NCBI RefSeq assembly: GCF_905475395.1
Contig: NC_058339.1
Span: 40,557,172-40,621,171 of the forward strand
Direction: 5' to 3'
Length of the DNA stretch: 64,000 nucleotides
Origin: Chrysoperla carnea
Taxonomy: Eukaryota > Arthropoda > Insecta > Neuroptera > Chrysopidae
The stretch's first letter is position 1, and the number at the start of each line of letters is the position of its first letter. Positions 25,301 through 34,700 of the stretch are shown here, piece after piece. The position numbers and the translations under genes are program-made. The notes below the pieces were generated by a model. That model saw only the letters and a program-made list of their open reading frames with translations. It was not told where the DNA came from and ran no database searches.

Positions 25301-28300
25301 CAAAACTTCATAGCTCTTGTTGTTTTAAAGATTCAAAGCTGAGATTTAAATGGATTGTAGCTTTTGTACCCATGAAGTATCACACACAATTTCAGCAAGA
25401 TCGAATGTATACTTTTTGCAAACCGCAGCTGAATGCAAAAAACAGGGCTTTTGTAAAATGGCCCTAAAAAAGTTGTGGTGCGGTAACGCGCTATTTTTTT
25501 TACGCGATCATATGCTTCAATAGTTAAAGTAATACCTACTAAAGTGTCAACCTCTTATCTTAAGTAAAAGTTACTAAAATATTAATTTTAAATTACTATT
25601 ATTTTAAATTATAACATTAAAAATAGGGTGGAAGTAATGAGAGCAATTATTAAGAGACAGAAGTTATGTGACATTATAGTCTTAATAATTGCTCACATTA
25701 CTCCCATCCTATTTTTAATGTTATAATTTAAAATAATAGTAATTTAAAATTAATATTTTAGTAACTTTTACTTAAGATAAGAGGTTGACACTTTAGTAGG
25801 TATTACTTTAACTATTGAAGCATATGATCGCGTAAAAAAAATAGCGCGTTACCGCACCACAACTTTTTTAGGGCCATTTTACAAAAGCCCTGTTTTTTGC
25901 ATTCAGCTGCGGTTTGCAAAAAGTATACATTCGATCTTGCTGAAATTGTGTGTGATACTTCATGGGTACAAAAGCTACAATCCATTTAAATCTCAGCTTT
26001 GAATCTTTAAAACAACAAGAGCTATGAAGTTTTGAAATTTCGAGCAAAATCGATGGTTTTTTGCAATTTGTGGGGACATCGATGGACCAATCGGGTTCAT
26101 TCTCAGCTCATTCTTTTCGCCTTTTTACGGCGCGTAAGCTTATTAAACACTTTTTTATTTTTAACTCAATCCGACGGTGTCTGACGCGAAAGACCGGATT
26201 AGGCCACTTTACCATTTTTTTTGGACCCCTTCCGACCATCAAAAAATGTTAGATTTTAGTTTCTTCAATTTGTATCATAATGATCTACTAAATTCAATTT
26301 TTTTCTCCGAACTCAGAATTAAATTATTCAAAAAGTTAATTTGATCACACTATATACCAAATATATAAAATTTATTTTAGGTGTTACTGGTTCAATAATA
26401 AAATTAGATAAATATGGTGATTCGGAAGGAAATTTTTCTGTTTTATCATTTAAACCTTATGATATAAAAGTAGATAAATTTGAATGTGATCATCATATGA
26501 TTCCTATTGGACAGTTTTACTACACACAAAAAGAGGACGATTTTCCAGTGAGTGAGTTATTTATTCTTTCATGTGAAGCGATTTAAAAAAAAAATATTTT
26601 AAAATAATATTTGTGTAAATATTTCATTTAGGAATTCAAATTGAAATCACATAATAAACCAATTGATTGGCCTGGAGGGCGTAAACCCGAAGATGAACCA
26701 AGTTGTGGATTTATGAATGAACTGTGTCCGAAAAGTGACACACAAATTAATAGCATTATTGCAGCAGGTGTTTTAGCACTTATACTATTTTGTGCAGGCG
26801 TTGTTACTATGAGTATTTATAGAAAATGGAAAATAGAACAAGAAATTGAAGGTTTACTATGGAAGATTGATCCTAGTGAAATACATGGATATTTTGGTAA
26901 TGATATTGTATCCTCACCTAGTAAGGTATGTCAGCTACATCAATAGACTTATATTAAATATAGACTGTCACTGCTACAAAAATGAACTTTTCGTAACTTG
27001 GACCGTAGTTTTTTATCAGTAAGATATAGTTATAATGAAACTCACTACCAATTGATAGTTTCGACTTTAGTAATATACTTCGTAATCACGTTTTTGTCCT
27101 AAATACCTAATAACATATCAGTTTATATCAATCGAGAGCCCCAAAATCGACTGTAAATAAAATTGACATTAGTTTATTACCTAATCTTTTTTCTCTAACT
27201 TTAATATTTTTAGAACATTAAACGTAAATATCTCTCTTTATTATTATAAACTAAGAGATAATAGATGATAAATGTTGTAAATTTTATTTTCTATAGCCTT
27301 GCTTATTATAAAAATTTCAATTTTATTAATTATCTAGAAATTCTCAAAATTCTCAGATAGAAAACTGCTAAAGGACTTTTCGTCTCAGAGTTTCTTCCGT
27401 TATGAACTAGTTTTATCTTATAATTTTTGGAATACCCTGAATTTTCGAGAATCGTGTAAGCGGCCTATATTTAATAAAACCTTAGCCCATAGCAGATTAA
27501 AAAATAATCAATAAATTTAATATTTTTGTTTAATCCCACAGTTAAGTTTAGTAAGCGCTGCATCATATGAATCTAGATGCGGAGCACAAGTATTTGCCGC
27601 AACAGGGCAATATCGTGGTGTAGTTGTTCGTATTAAAGAACTTAAATTTGGTAAAAAGAAAGATATTGCCCGTGATATAATGAAGGAGATGCGTTTACTT
27701 CGAGACATTCGTCATGATAATATTAATTCATTTATTGGCGCATGTGTAGAGCCGATGAGAATTTTACTAGTCACTGATTATTGTGCCAAAGGAAGTCTTT
27801 ATGTAAGTGAGCAAAACTAGACAAAGGAAAATTGAAAATTTAACATTTTATCTTGCTTTTAGGACATTATTGAGAATGAAGATATAAAATTGGATAGTAT
27901 GTTTATAGCATCGTTAGTTCATGATCTCATAAAAGTAAGTATTTATTATTTATTTATTGTATTTCATATCGCAATTATCATTTTGTGGATACTCTCGCCA
28001 CAAACTATTAAATATTCGAAACAAAAAATATTTCCTCCTGCTCTGTAGCATTTTCGAATTTGAATGACTTCCCAAGGTCATATTTTCATCAAGTATAGCT
28101 TTAAATGATCTCTGAATTATTATACAGAAATTCAACAAAAAACACATATAGTTAAAACCCTTTTATTTAATAATCAATGCATAGTATAAAACAAAGTCGC
28201 ATCCCGCTGTCCGTCGCTATGTCCCTATGTATGCTTAGATATTTAAAACTACACAACGGATTTTGATGCGGTTTTTTCTAGTAGTAGATTCGAGAGGAAG

Positions 28301-31300
28301 TTTTTTTATGTATAATACATGCATAATATAGTAGAGAAACACTGGTACATAATTTTAGAGGTTAAACGAATTTGTGAACAAAAGGAGGATAAGTGGTGGC
28401 ATTTGAAGTGAAGGTTATAACACAATTATACTCTTATTTAAAAGTATTTAAAATTGAAGCTGCTCAGCGAAGCGGGTAGTTCACAGCTAGTACTCTATAA
28501 ATAATTAATAACTTTAAAATTTATATTTTAATTGAAATTTTAAAAATTTTTTAGGGCATGCTGTATATACATAGTTCATTGTTAGTTTGCCATGGAAATT
28601 TAAAATCATCTAATTGTGTTGTTACAAGTCGCTGGATGTTGCAAGTTACAGACTTTGGTCTAAACGAAATACGCCATTCGGCTGAAAATGATAATAGTAT
28701 TGGAGATCATCAGTATTTTCGAAGTAAATTAAAATATAATATAATTTTTAAACTGTAATTAATTGTTGTGAAATATTAGGTTTATTTTGGAAAGCTCCAG
28801 AACTACTACGACCCACTGTACATACAAAAGGTACACAACAAGGCGATGTTTATGCTTTTGGTATTATTTTATATGAAATTATAGGACGTAAAGGTCCATT
28901 TGGAATTACTGGTTATGAGCCCAAAGGTAAGCAATAATTGTTTTAATTCCAATTAAAATTACTTTACAATGTATAAATTTTTAGAAATTATTGAACTTGT
29001 TAAAAGAATACCGGGTGAGAATGAGCTACCTTTTCGTCCAGATATCAGATTACTTGCCGATTCTGAATTAGGTTCAAAAGGATATTATGATTACGTTGTG
29101 AATTGTATACAAGACTGTTGGGCTGAAAATCCAGATGATCGGCCTGATTTTTCACAAATTCGAAGTAAATTGAAAAGAATGAAAGAGGGAAAGTAAGTCA
29201 TAATAAATTTAATAAAAAATTAAAATTTGTTTTTTTTTTTTTAATTATTAACATTTCTAGACATCGTAATATTATGGATCAAATGATGGATATGATGGAA
29301 AAATATGCAAATAATTTGGAAGATCTAGTCAATGAAAGGACACGATTATTGTTTGAAGAAAAACAAAAAACTGAAGATTTGTTACATAGAATGTTGCCCG
29401 AGTATGAATTTTAAATGTGAATTACATTTCTTAATATATTTTAATGTAAATTTTTTTTAGGCCCGTAGCCAAAAAATTAACTCTTGGGCATGGAGTTGAA
29501 CCCGAATCATTCGATGCAGTTACTATTTATTTTAGTGATATTGTTGGATTTACAGCAATGTCTGCAGAAAGTACGCCTCTTCAGGTTGTGAATTTTTTAA
29601 ACGATCTTTATACAGTATTCGATAGAATTATAAAAGGTTATGATGTTTATAAAGTTGAAACAATTGGCGATGCTTACATGGTGGTAAGTTTTCTATTTAC
29701 TTCTACCGTTGATAGATTGATTTCAATGTTTAATTTTGTTCATCAGGTTTCAGGTCTTCCATTAAAAAATGGTGACCGACATGCCGGTGAAATCGCATCA
29801 ATGGCTTTGGATTTATTAGAAGCTGTCAAAAACCATTCAATATCTCATCGACCCAATGAAACTTTAAAACTACGTATTGGAATACACACAGGTATGATTT
29901 GGATATATTAAATATAGTCTAGGTACTCTTGGTACTATATATATTGTGTTATTGATAAACAAACCTCTACAAATTTTTGTTTACATTAATTATGCTTAGC
30001 TTGACAACTTTTTCCTCTGCGAAAATCTGGTAAATAAAACATTTTCTCTCCGGGACATAGAGGAATGTTTATTGCACCACAAAATGAAAATTGACTGATA
30101 CCCGTAATAATAAATGAAAAAATCGTTATTTTAGATCCTCAACAATACAGAATGTCCGTTATACGAATTTCAATTTTCAAGATACAGGGCCACAGTGTAT
30201 TATCAAGTCTAAGACAAAATGATTTTTGCATTTGTTATTATTATTGCCATCTTTCTATTAGAATAACAACAAAATTCTATATATCAATTTTAATGATTGT
30301 GGTGCAATCAAAAAATCCGGGCGACGTGAAAGAGAACGCCCTACTTACGATAATTTCTGTAGGGGAAAAATGATAGGCTAAGCTTAATTGAGCTACACAA
30401 TAATTTTAGATGATATGCTGACAGGCACTCAACTTATATTGAAGCTATAAAAGCACAACACACAAAAATGTAACTGTAATATCGTTATATTTTTATTTTA
30501 GGACCAGTTGTCGCAGGCGTTGTGGGTCTTACCATGCCTAGATACTGCTTGTTTGGAGATACAGTAAATACAGCATCTCGTATGGAATCAAATGGGGAGC
30601 CATTAAAAATTCATATAAGTGAACAATGTAAAGCTAGTTTGGATAAAATCGGTGGCTACGTAATAGAAACCCGTGGTCTTGTAAATATGAAAGGAAAAGG
30701 AGAAGTATTAACATATTGGTTAGTAGGTGCAAAAGATGGAGCCATACAAAGACGTGATGTAGATTTTGGAGATTTACCTCCATTATTCTGTCGTCCAAGA
30801 CGTAGTCCCAAATTAAATACAGAATCCCGACAACCGTCAATATGTGGTGGCTTAATATATTCACAAATAGTTGGAAGTCGACGACAGTCTACAATACCAA
30901 AAAATATTGATCTTGATAGTTTGTCGTCAACGCGTAATTCCAGTCCAATTGTAACTCGTACAAATAAAAAAATTGAAAAAATAAGTAACTACATTGATGA
31001 AAGTGTATCAAAAGCTACTTTAGATGCGTTCGATAGTGATAGTGAATCTGAGTTAAATCAACGAAAAAGAGTATTGCAACCAAAACAACGAAGAGTATTA
31101 TCATCGATAGCATCTTCAGATGATAGAGATAATTTATCAATAAAACAAACAAAATGTGCAATTCGTTCATCAAAATCATTAGATTTATTTCCAAATATCA
31201 AAAGTAAACCATTATTACAATCGTCTACATTATTTTTTAAAATACCAAAACGTAGTTCTCGATCTCTTGAAAATTATGATAATGCAAAATTAGCATCCTC

Positions 31301-31766
31301 ATTAACGATACAATCGAATATCATAGCAGCAAACAATAATTGTCCAAATGGGAATGTTGTAACAATATCAAATTTAGCAGATAATATTAGTGTAACAGAA
31401 AATCTAGATGATGTGGAAATACCTTTATTACGAACACCAGGTTTTCATAACAATGAAATAACAATTATGCCACGTCAAACTGCAAACACAACAACGACGC
31501 ATGGTAGTTCAAAGTGTGATCCATTTGATCAAATATCACATTCAACAAATAAACGTTGGAAAAGTTCTGAAGATATTGCAAGACTTGGTGGTGATAATCT
31601 AAGTGATGAGCATAATAAAAAACTAATATCCCGTAATTCAATCAAAAGTTGGTTAGTTGGATTATTTAATGGAAATGGACTTAGATCTAGTGATGTATCG
31701 TTACGTAAAGGAGTTCTTACTGGAGGATATAACGACATATCATCTGAAAAAGAAAGTATAGTTTAA
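12984..31766 (+). CDS. Gyc76C: receptor-type guanylate cyclase Gyc76C ortholog, 17 coding exons
   Basis: Single-pass membrane guanylate cyclase that would convert GTP to cGMP on ligand binding; in flies the Gyc76C class acts in axon guidance and epithelial matrix organisation. Joined coding exons: 12984-13319, 13820-14017, 21978-22284, 22837-22983, 24024-24226, 24309-24486, 26381-26547, 26632-26925, 27542-27802, 27863-27934, 28555-28723, 28780-28926, 28985-29192, 29261-29401, 29461-29683, 29747-29891, 30502-31766. All have GT-AG borders and the frame is unbroken (4461 nt, 1486 residues). Order: signal hydrophobic core about 46-58, ANF-receptor ectodomain about 80-540, membrane segment about 553-575, kinase-homology 625-890, helical linker 893-940, cyclase 945-1140, then a Ser-rich tail ending SIV, a class I PDZ-type end. 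Kinase motif HGN replaces HRD, as usual for the family. The start was chosen at 12984 because a TAA lies in frame just upstream. Confidence 0.95.
13320..13819. other. Gyc76C coding intron 1
   Basis: 500-bp phase-0 intron. It has a run of C at about 13464-13474 and no other recognisable feature. The acceptor is 'tttatag' at 13813-13819. Confidence 0.8.
13820..14017 (+). CDS. Gyc76C: Gyc76C coding exon 2: ectodomain
   Basis: Residues 113-178, including '[10 protein letters not shown]' and '[13 protein letters not shown]', the conserved N-terminal lobe of the ANF-receptor fold. The donor 'tat|gtaagt' is a strong consensus. 66 whole codons. Confidence 0.92.
14163..14655. repeat. compound fold-back repeat
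   Basis: An outer pair 'cgcaaaacgcgatgtaaag' (14194) and 'ctttacatcgcgttttgcg' (14627) is inverted. An inner palindrome at 14511-14647 pairs 'gtatgttatttgga' with 'tccaaataacatac'. A half copy lies at 15345-15480. The 66-codon frame across it is non-genuine. Confidence 0.65.
15345..15480. repeat. half copy of the 14163-14655 repeat
   Basis: Shares 'aaaatcttacaaaaaaa', 'cgcaaaa.acgat', and 'ttggtatgttatttggatc' with the compound repeat about 0.8 kb upstream, in order. No coding content. Confidence 0.6.
16680..16895 (-). other. orphan open frame, 71 codons, doubtful
   Basis: It starts with ATG at 16895, is less AT-biased than its surroundings and has one hydrophobic segment near its C-terminus ([15 protein letters not shown]). 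No domain is recognised and no splice context supports it. It lies inside the 8-kb intron on the opposite strand to Gyc76C. It may be chance, a transposon remnant or a nested gene fragment. Confidence 0.12.
17980..18370. mobile_element. fold-back element, GTGAGTGGCT family, copy 1
   Basis: 'cgtgagtggcttcc...gtctaccaactttctgtc' at 17992 mirrors 'agaaagttggtagact...gccactcacg' ending about 18355. An inner pair, 'aataattattaa' with flanking 'actatgacca'/'tggtcatagt', continues the palindrome. The same family occurs at 58254-58570. Confidence 0.7.
19441..20110. mobile_element. ACCGACTTC-type element, copy 2 (complete)
   Basis: It begins 'ttaaccgacttcaaac' with a partial tandem restart at 19502, and ends 'ttgaagtcggttttc' at 20076-20090, followed by poly-T. 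The 3' part, 19828-20091, is a palindrome centred near 19960 that pairs 'ggagtcggtgtcagcc' with 'ggctgacaccgactcc'. The two frames of 75 and 87 codons that overlap here are palindrome translations. Confidence 0.75.
21548..21705. repeat. small fold-back element
   Basis: 'ccggatttccactaaacgga' mirrors the right end 'gtccggttattggaaaaccg', with 'aaaacaaa'/'tttgtttt' and 'ataataacttaac'/'gttaagttattat' also paired. About 158 bp. It lies 270 bp upstream of coding exon 3. Confidence 0.65.
21978..22284 (+). CDS. Gyc76C: Gyc76C coding exon 3: ectodomain
   Basis: Residues 179-281. It reads '[12 protein letters not shown]', a block strongly conserved in this receptor class, then a Cys-rich stretch ([12 protein letters not shown]). 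Acceptor 'tttcag', donor 'cgaa|gtatgt', phase 1. Confidence 0.92.
22285..22836. other. Gyc76C coding intron 3
   Basis: 552-bp intron, AT-rich, ending in a long pyrimidine tract and 'ttcag'. Nothing else seen. Confidence 0.8.
22837..22983 (+). CDS. Gyc76C: Gyc76C coding exon 4: ectodomain
   Basis: Residues 281-330, '(I)[14 protein letters not shown]' and '[14 protein letters not shown]', the second lobe of the ligand-binding fold. The first codon is split across the intron (A|TT). Confidence 0.9.
22984..24023. other. Gyc76C coding intron 4 with a repeat-like tract
   Basis: 1040-bp intron. The part from about 23230 to 23990 is GC-richer than typical intron here and reads like a degenerate dispersed element ('gatcggctaaacggttttg', 'cgatgttgaggtcg'), but no ends were found. 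Confidence 0.6.
24024..24226 (+). CDS. Gyc76C: Gyc76C coding exon 5: ectodomain
   Basis: Residues 330-397, including '[12 protein letters not shown]' and '[12 protein letters not shown]'. Acceptor 'ttttag', donor 'aaaa|gtatgt'. Confidence 0.9.
24309..24486 (+). CDS. Gyc76C: Gyc76C coding exon 6: ectodomain
   Basis: Residues 398-457, '[17 protein letters not shown]' and '[14 protein letters not shown]', typical of the membrane-proximal half of the ANF-receptor domain. It is preceded by a short 82-bp intron. Confidence 0.92.
24974..26350. mobile_element. 1377-bp near-perfect palindromic element in Gyc76C intron 6
   Basis: Ends read 'gtgtgatcaaat' and 'atttgatcacac' with TA on both sides (24972-24973, 26351-26352). 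25018-25655 and 25680-26316 are reverse complements of about 637 bp with very few differences by eye, around a loop of about 24 bp. The outer 40-50 bp diverge by a 10-bp length difference. It encodes no transposase: the same short frame appears on both arms only because they mirror each other. It is best described as a TA-inserting fold-back DNA element, superfamily unknown. The near-identity implies recent origin or arm-to-arm conversion. Confidence 0.9.
26381..26547 (+). CDS. Gyc76C: Gyc76C coding exon 7: ectodomain end
   Basis: Residues 457-512, '[20 protein letters not shown]', a signature just before the membrane segment in receptor cyclases. The acceptor 'ttttag' is only 30 bp from the end of the palindromic element, so the insertion has left the splice site intact. 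Confidence 0.93.
26632..26925 (+). CDS. Gyc76C: Gyc76C coding exon 8: membrane segment
   Basis: Residues 513-610. A Cys-containing juxtamembrane stretch (ELCPKSDTQ) leads to the single transmembrane helix '[18 protein letters not shown]', then '[20 protein letters not shown]', the conserved inner juxtamembrane start of the kinase-homology region. Confidence 0.95.
26926..27541. other. Gyc76C coding intron 8
   Basis: 616-bp intron with no recognised repeat; acceptor 'cccacag' at 27535-27541. Confidence 0.8.
27542..27802 (+). CDS. Gyc76C: Gyc76C coding exon 9: kinase-homology N-lobe
   Basis: Residues 611-697: '[10 protein letters not shown]' (the ATP-lysine equivalent strand), '[20 protein letters not shown]', '[13 protein letters not shown]'. 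87 whole codons. Confidence 0.95.
27863..27934 (+). CDS. Gyc76C: Gyc76C coding exon 10: kinase-homology
   Basis: A 24-codon exon, '[20 protein letters not shown]', too short for routine frame lists, with strong borders 'cttttag' and 'aaaa|gtaagt'. Confidence 0.92.
27935..28554. other. Gyc76C coding intron 10
   Basis: 620-bp intron, half of it a repeat (28150-28491, listed separately). Confidence 0.8.
28150..28491 (+). mobile_element. possible non-autonomous Helitron-like element
   Basis: It ends 'gcgaagcgggtagttcacagctagt': a GC-rich stretch before a CTAGT terminus, the CTRRT pattern of Helitrons, followed by 'act'. Upstream 'acaacggattttgatgcgg' is a phrase common in insect repeats of this kind. 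The 5' border near 28150 is a guess. Confidence 0.4.
28555..28723 (+). CDS. Gyc76C: Gyc76C coding exon 11: pseudo-catalytic loop
   Basis: Residues 722-778: '[12 protein letters not shown]' stands where active kinases carry HRD, and 'LQVTDFGL' keeps the DFG. This is the normal pseudokinase pattern for receptor cyclases. Confidence 0.95.
28780..28926 (+). CDS. Gyc76C: Gyc76C coding exon 12: kinase-homology C-lobe
   Basis: Residues 778-827: '[10 protein letters not shown]', '[20 protein letters not shown]'. The intron before it is only 56 bp. Confidence 0.93.
28985..29192 (+). CDS. Gyc76C: Gyc76C coding exon 13: kinase-homology end
   Basis: Residues 827-896: '[20 protein letters not shown]', the C-terminal helices of the kinase-homology domain. 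Ends in phase 2 at 'aa|gtaagt'. Confidence 0.94.
29261..29401 (+). CDS. Gyc76C: Gyc76C coding exon 14: dimerisation helix
   Basis: Residues 896-943: '[20 protein letters not shown]', then '[14 protein letters not shown]', the signalling helix that couples the kinase-homology domain to the cyclase. Confidence 0.95.
29461..29683 (+). CDS. Gyc76C: Gyc76C coding exon 15: cyclase catalytic part 1
   Basis: Residues 943-1017: '[20 protein letters not shown]' with the first metal-binding Asp, and '[11 protein letters not shown]' with the second. Both metal positions are intact. Confidence 0.96.
29747..29891 (+). CDS. Gyc76C: Gyc76C coding exon 16: cyclase part 2
   Basis: Residues 1018-1066: '[20 protein letters not shown]' and '[10 protein letters not shown]'. 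The final Gly codon is split across the next intron. Confidence 0.95.
29892..30501. other. Gyc76C coding intron 16
   Basis: 610-bp intron; a 73-codon plus frame at 30152-30373 lies within it and has no similarity I recognise. Confidence 0.75.
30502..31766 (+). CDS. Gyc76C: Gyc76C coding exon 17: cyclase end and C-terminal tail
   Basis: Residues 1066-1486. The cyclase finishes with '[19 protein letters not shown]', containing the substrate and transition-state residues Asn and Arg. A tail of about 340 residues follows, rich in Ser/Asn/Arg, with 'SRRQSTIP', 'SRSLENYDN' and '[19 protein letters not shown]' near the end. It closes with KESIV; the terminal SIV fits a class I PDZ-binding end, as in the fly protein. 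Confidence 0.96.
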
Positions 31767-34700
31767 TTTTCATCATTATCCAATCATGTATTCGAAATCT
31801 TCAACATATTATTAGTACAAAAAGGAAATAATGACAAGACTGACGATATTATTTACATAAAGCACCATCACTTTCTTTTCAATCACATAGCATTTGTTTC
31901 ATTTTATTCAATAATTCGTGTACTGTTCGCAATTGCATATTCTATAAAATGTTTTTTAAAGGAGTCTGATATAATTGGAAATCAGCAAAAAATATTATGT
32001 ATTTATAAATCCTAATTTCTGGTAACAAATATCAAGTAATGTTACTTCTTTAAAGTAAAGATGCAACACGAATACATTTAAAAAGTATTCAAATAGGCTT
32101 TTTATGGCTATCAAAATGATTCCTAAACTCCAATGTTTCTTTATTTAGATTACCGAAAAATATGTTGAAATATTTCTCTATGAAAGATCATACCTAAGAC
32201 ATGCTGTATTTTCGATAGAGCATGTCTTCAAACAGTGATTTCTAAAATTTTCGATGAATAAAAATAATAATTATATAAAAATTATTAATACATTACATTA
32301 CATAACTGGTAATCAAATTATGTGGAAACTTGAAAATTTGATAACTATAGTCGATTTTCAATTGGTCTAAGAAAAATTTTGTAAAATTACTGATCTATAA
32401 TGAATTTTCTATTTAAAAGAAAAATCGATATTTTTATACCATGATTTGGTTTTTCATTAAATAAAAACGCATGATTTTTATTAAAAAAAGTAGTGATAAG
32501 CTTTAAAAAAGAATATCACAAGTAAAACGTAGTAGGTTAAAAACAAAATACTTCTCTGAAACGAAGGTTTTACATGATTAATCAGTTAATAATATATGTC
32601 AAAATGTTTACAGCATTTCAAATTGAAATTATTTTAAACTAATAAGTTAATTGACAAATATTCACATACAAAATAATATTTAAAAATATTTCAATCAGAT
32701 TTCTATAATATTTTAATTATTAAATCCATATTCCCTATTATGATTCCGTCAAGTTGAAAAATAGCGTCTAATGAAATTCGAATAGTAAACGTACTAGTAA
32801 ACCCAAAGATAGTGACAGAAACTTGCTAAATATTTCAGTGTTTACTAAAATGAGGAGAAATTTATGTGTGAACTACGAACCTGTTTTGTGAATTAGCCAG
32901 ATATACAAAAATAAAAAATTTATTCAACTAAAATATATCGTCCTCATGGATTTTATTTTAAAATTAAATTTTAAGAATATAATGTGTACTAAAAAAAATA
33001 TATTAATAAAACTAGAGTAAAATTTTTTAAAGGGTAAAATCTTAAAATTTAACAAACAAATGCTATTATAAACCTTTTAGGTGCTCAGTAATTTACTTAT
33101 AATTAACTACGTTATTTCTTTTTGGACTAATATTAAATTGCCAACTGTAGTTCTTTCATGTTTATAATTCAAATGTATTCAATATCAATGTTCATGTAAG
33201 AGTTGTATCAACGTTTCATCCAAATTAACCAATTTTATATGAATAACATAAATTTACAACAGACGCTTTGAGTGATTTTTTAAGATTATGGTTCCTGAAT
33301 ATGCTATGCCTAGTTTATCCAGAGAAAATTGTTTCCTTTTCCAGACGTTACTTTTGTTTAACTAAGTTAACAGTCTATTCATAAAATGGCGAAATAAAAT
33401 AAATTTTAAAACACTCTATGTCATTAATAATACTTAGTTTTGACTGAATGGCTACTCGTCGAGTATTGTCTCATTTTGAATAGGGTTTCTCAAATATGAA
33501 TTAAGATAATGCGACATTTTTTATTGGTTGTTGAATCCGCACATTTACAGTAAGTTATTGTTATGATTTAATCATTAAGTATTTTATTTAGCATCATATA
33601 AGTTAATATTTTATCATAAAATAATTTTTGACTAAATATGGTATCGTTATTTTAATTCTTATTTCAAGAAGCCTTATCAACTAGACAAACTCTAATTTAA
33701 AAAAAAATATCAACGCCACAAAATATTATTGCGGTAACTAATGTACCTAATTTATAATTATTTACATATTATTACTTATACGAAATAATTTTCTGAGATA
33801 CAAAATAAAAATTCTGTAATTAATTTATTAGAATGTATATAACTTATTTCGTAACTTATGCTGTTCACTAGTGTTGACTTCTATAAAATATGTTATAAGC
33901 TGATTTCCGTCGGTATCATTTTTTCTTTTATTGTTACCTATTAAATGTTTATGCGGCGTTAGCTACCGCATCCATTTAAAATATCATACAATTGTATGAT
34001 ACGATTGCAGCTTGGTCACGAATCTCTGAATAAATAAGGCTTTATAAACGATTCGAATATATCTACTTTTTAAATGAAATTTAAAAGAAAACGACTTACA
34101 TTTGAAATTATTGTATATCCGGTCTAAACCAACACACATTTGAAATTATTGTATATCCATCCGCTAAAAACATACACACATTTCAAATTTTATAGTATTG
34201 TTTTTATTTCATTGTATAAAAAGATGTAAGATAGTTTTTAAATTTGTAATTTACAGCAGTTGGCAAATAATGTTTTTTTTGTTGTTATTTGTCATTACAA
34301 AATTTTAAACAAGTGTCAAAAATTTAAATTTAAATAAATGTTTAATGACAATTTTTGAACTTTAACTTAATATCGTTAAGGATAAATGAATTTCATTAAG
34401 ATAAGAAATTCAAGCAGAAAGATAAGAAAGATATTTGATTGACAATAAAGGTATAGAATACAATTCAAATATTTAAACTTTTTAGCCGGTTGCAGTTACC
34501 TGTTATGTAATATTACAATTCATTCTTTTAATTTCAATAATATGTTTTAGTTGCATTGGAACTGATTCTGGTCATGTTTTTTTAATTATGTATCAAATTT
34601 TTATATGATCATAATAATTATTTTATTTTGTATAACGTCTGGTTACGTTTTATTTTCTCAATTGTGTTTTCTTTCATGTAATGACATCGTTGGTAAAAGT

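Noticed and set aside
25008..26252. Matching frames of 88 and 63 codons on opposite strands
   Set aside because: They are the same sequence seen on both arms of the palindrome and have no recognised protein similarity.
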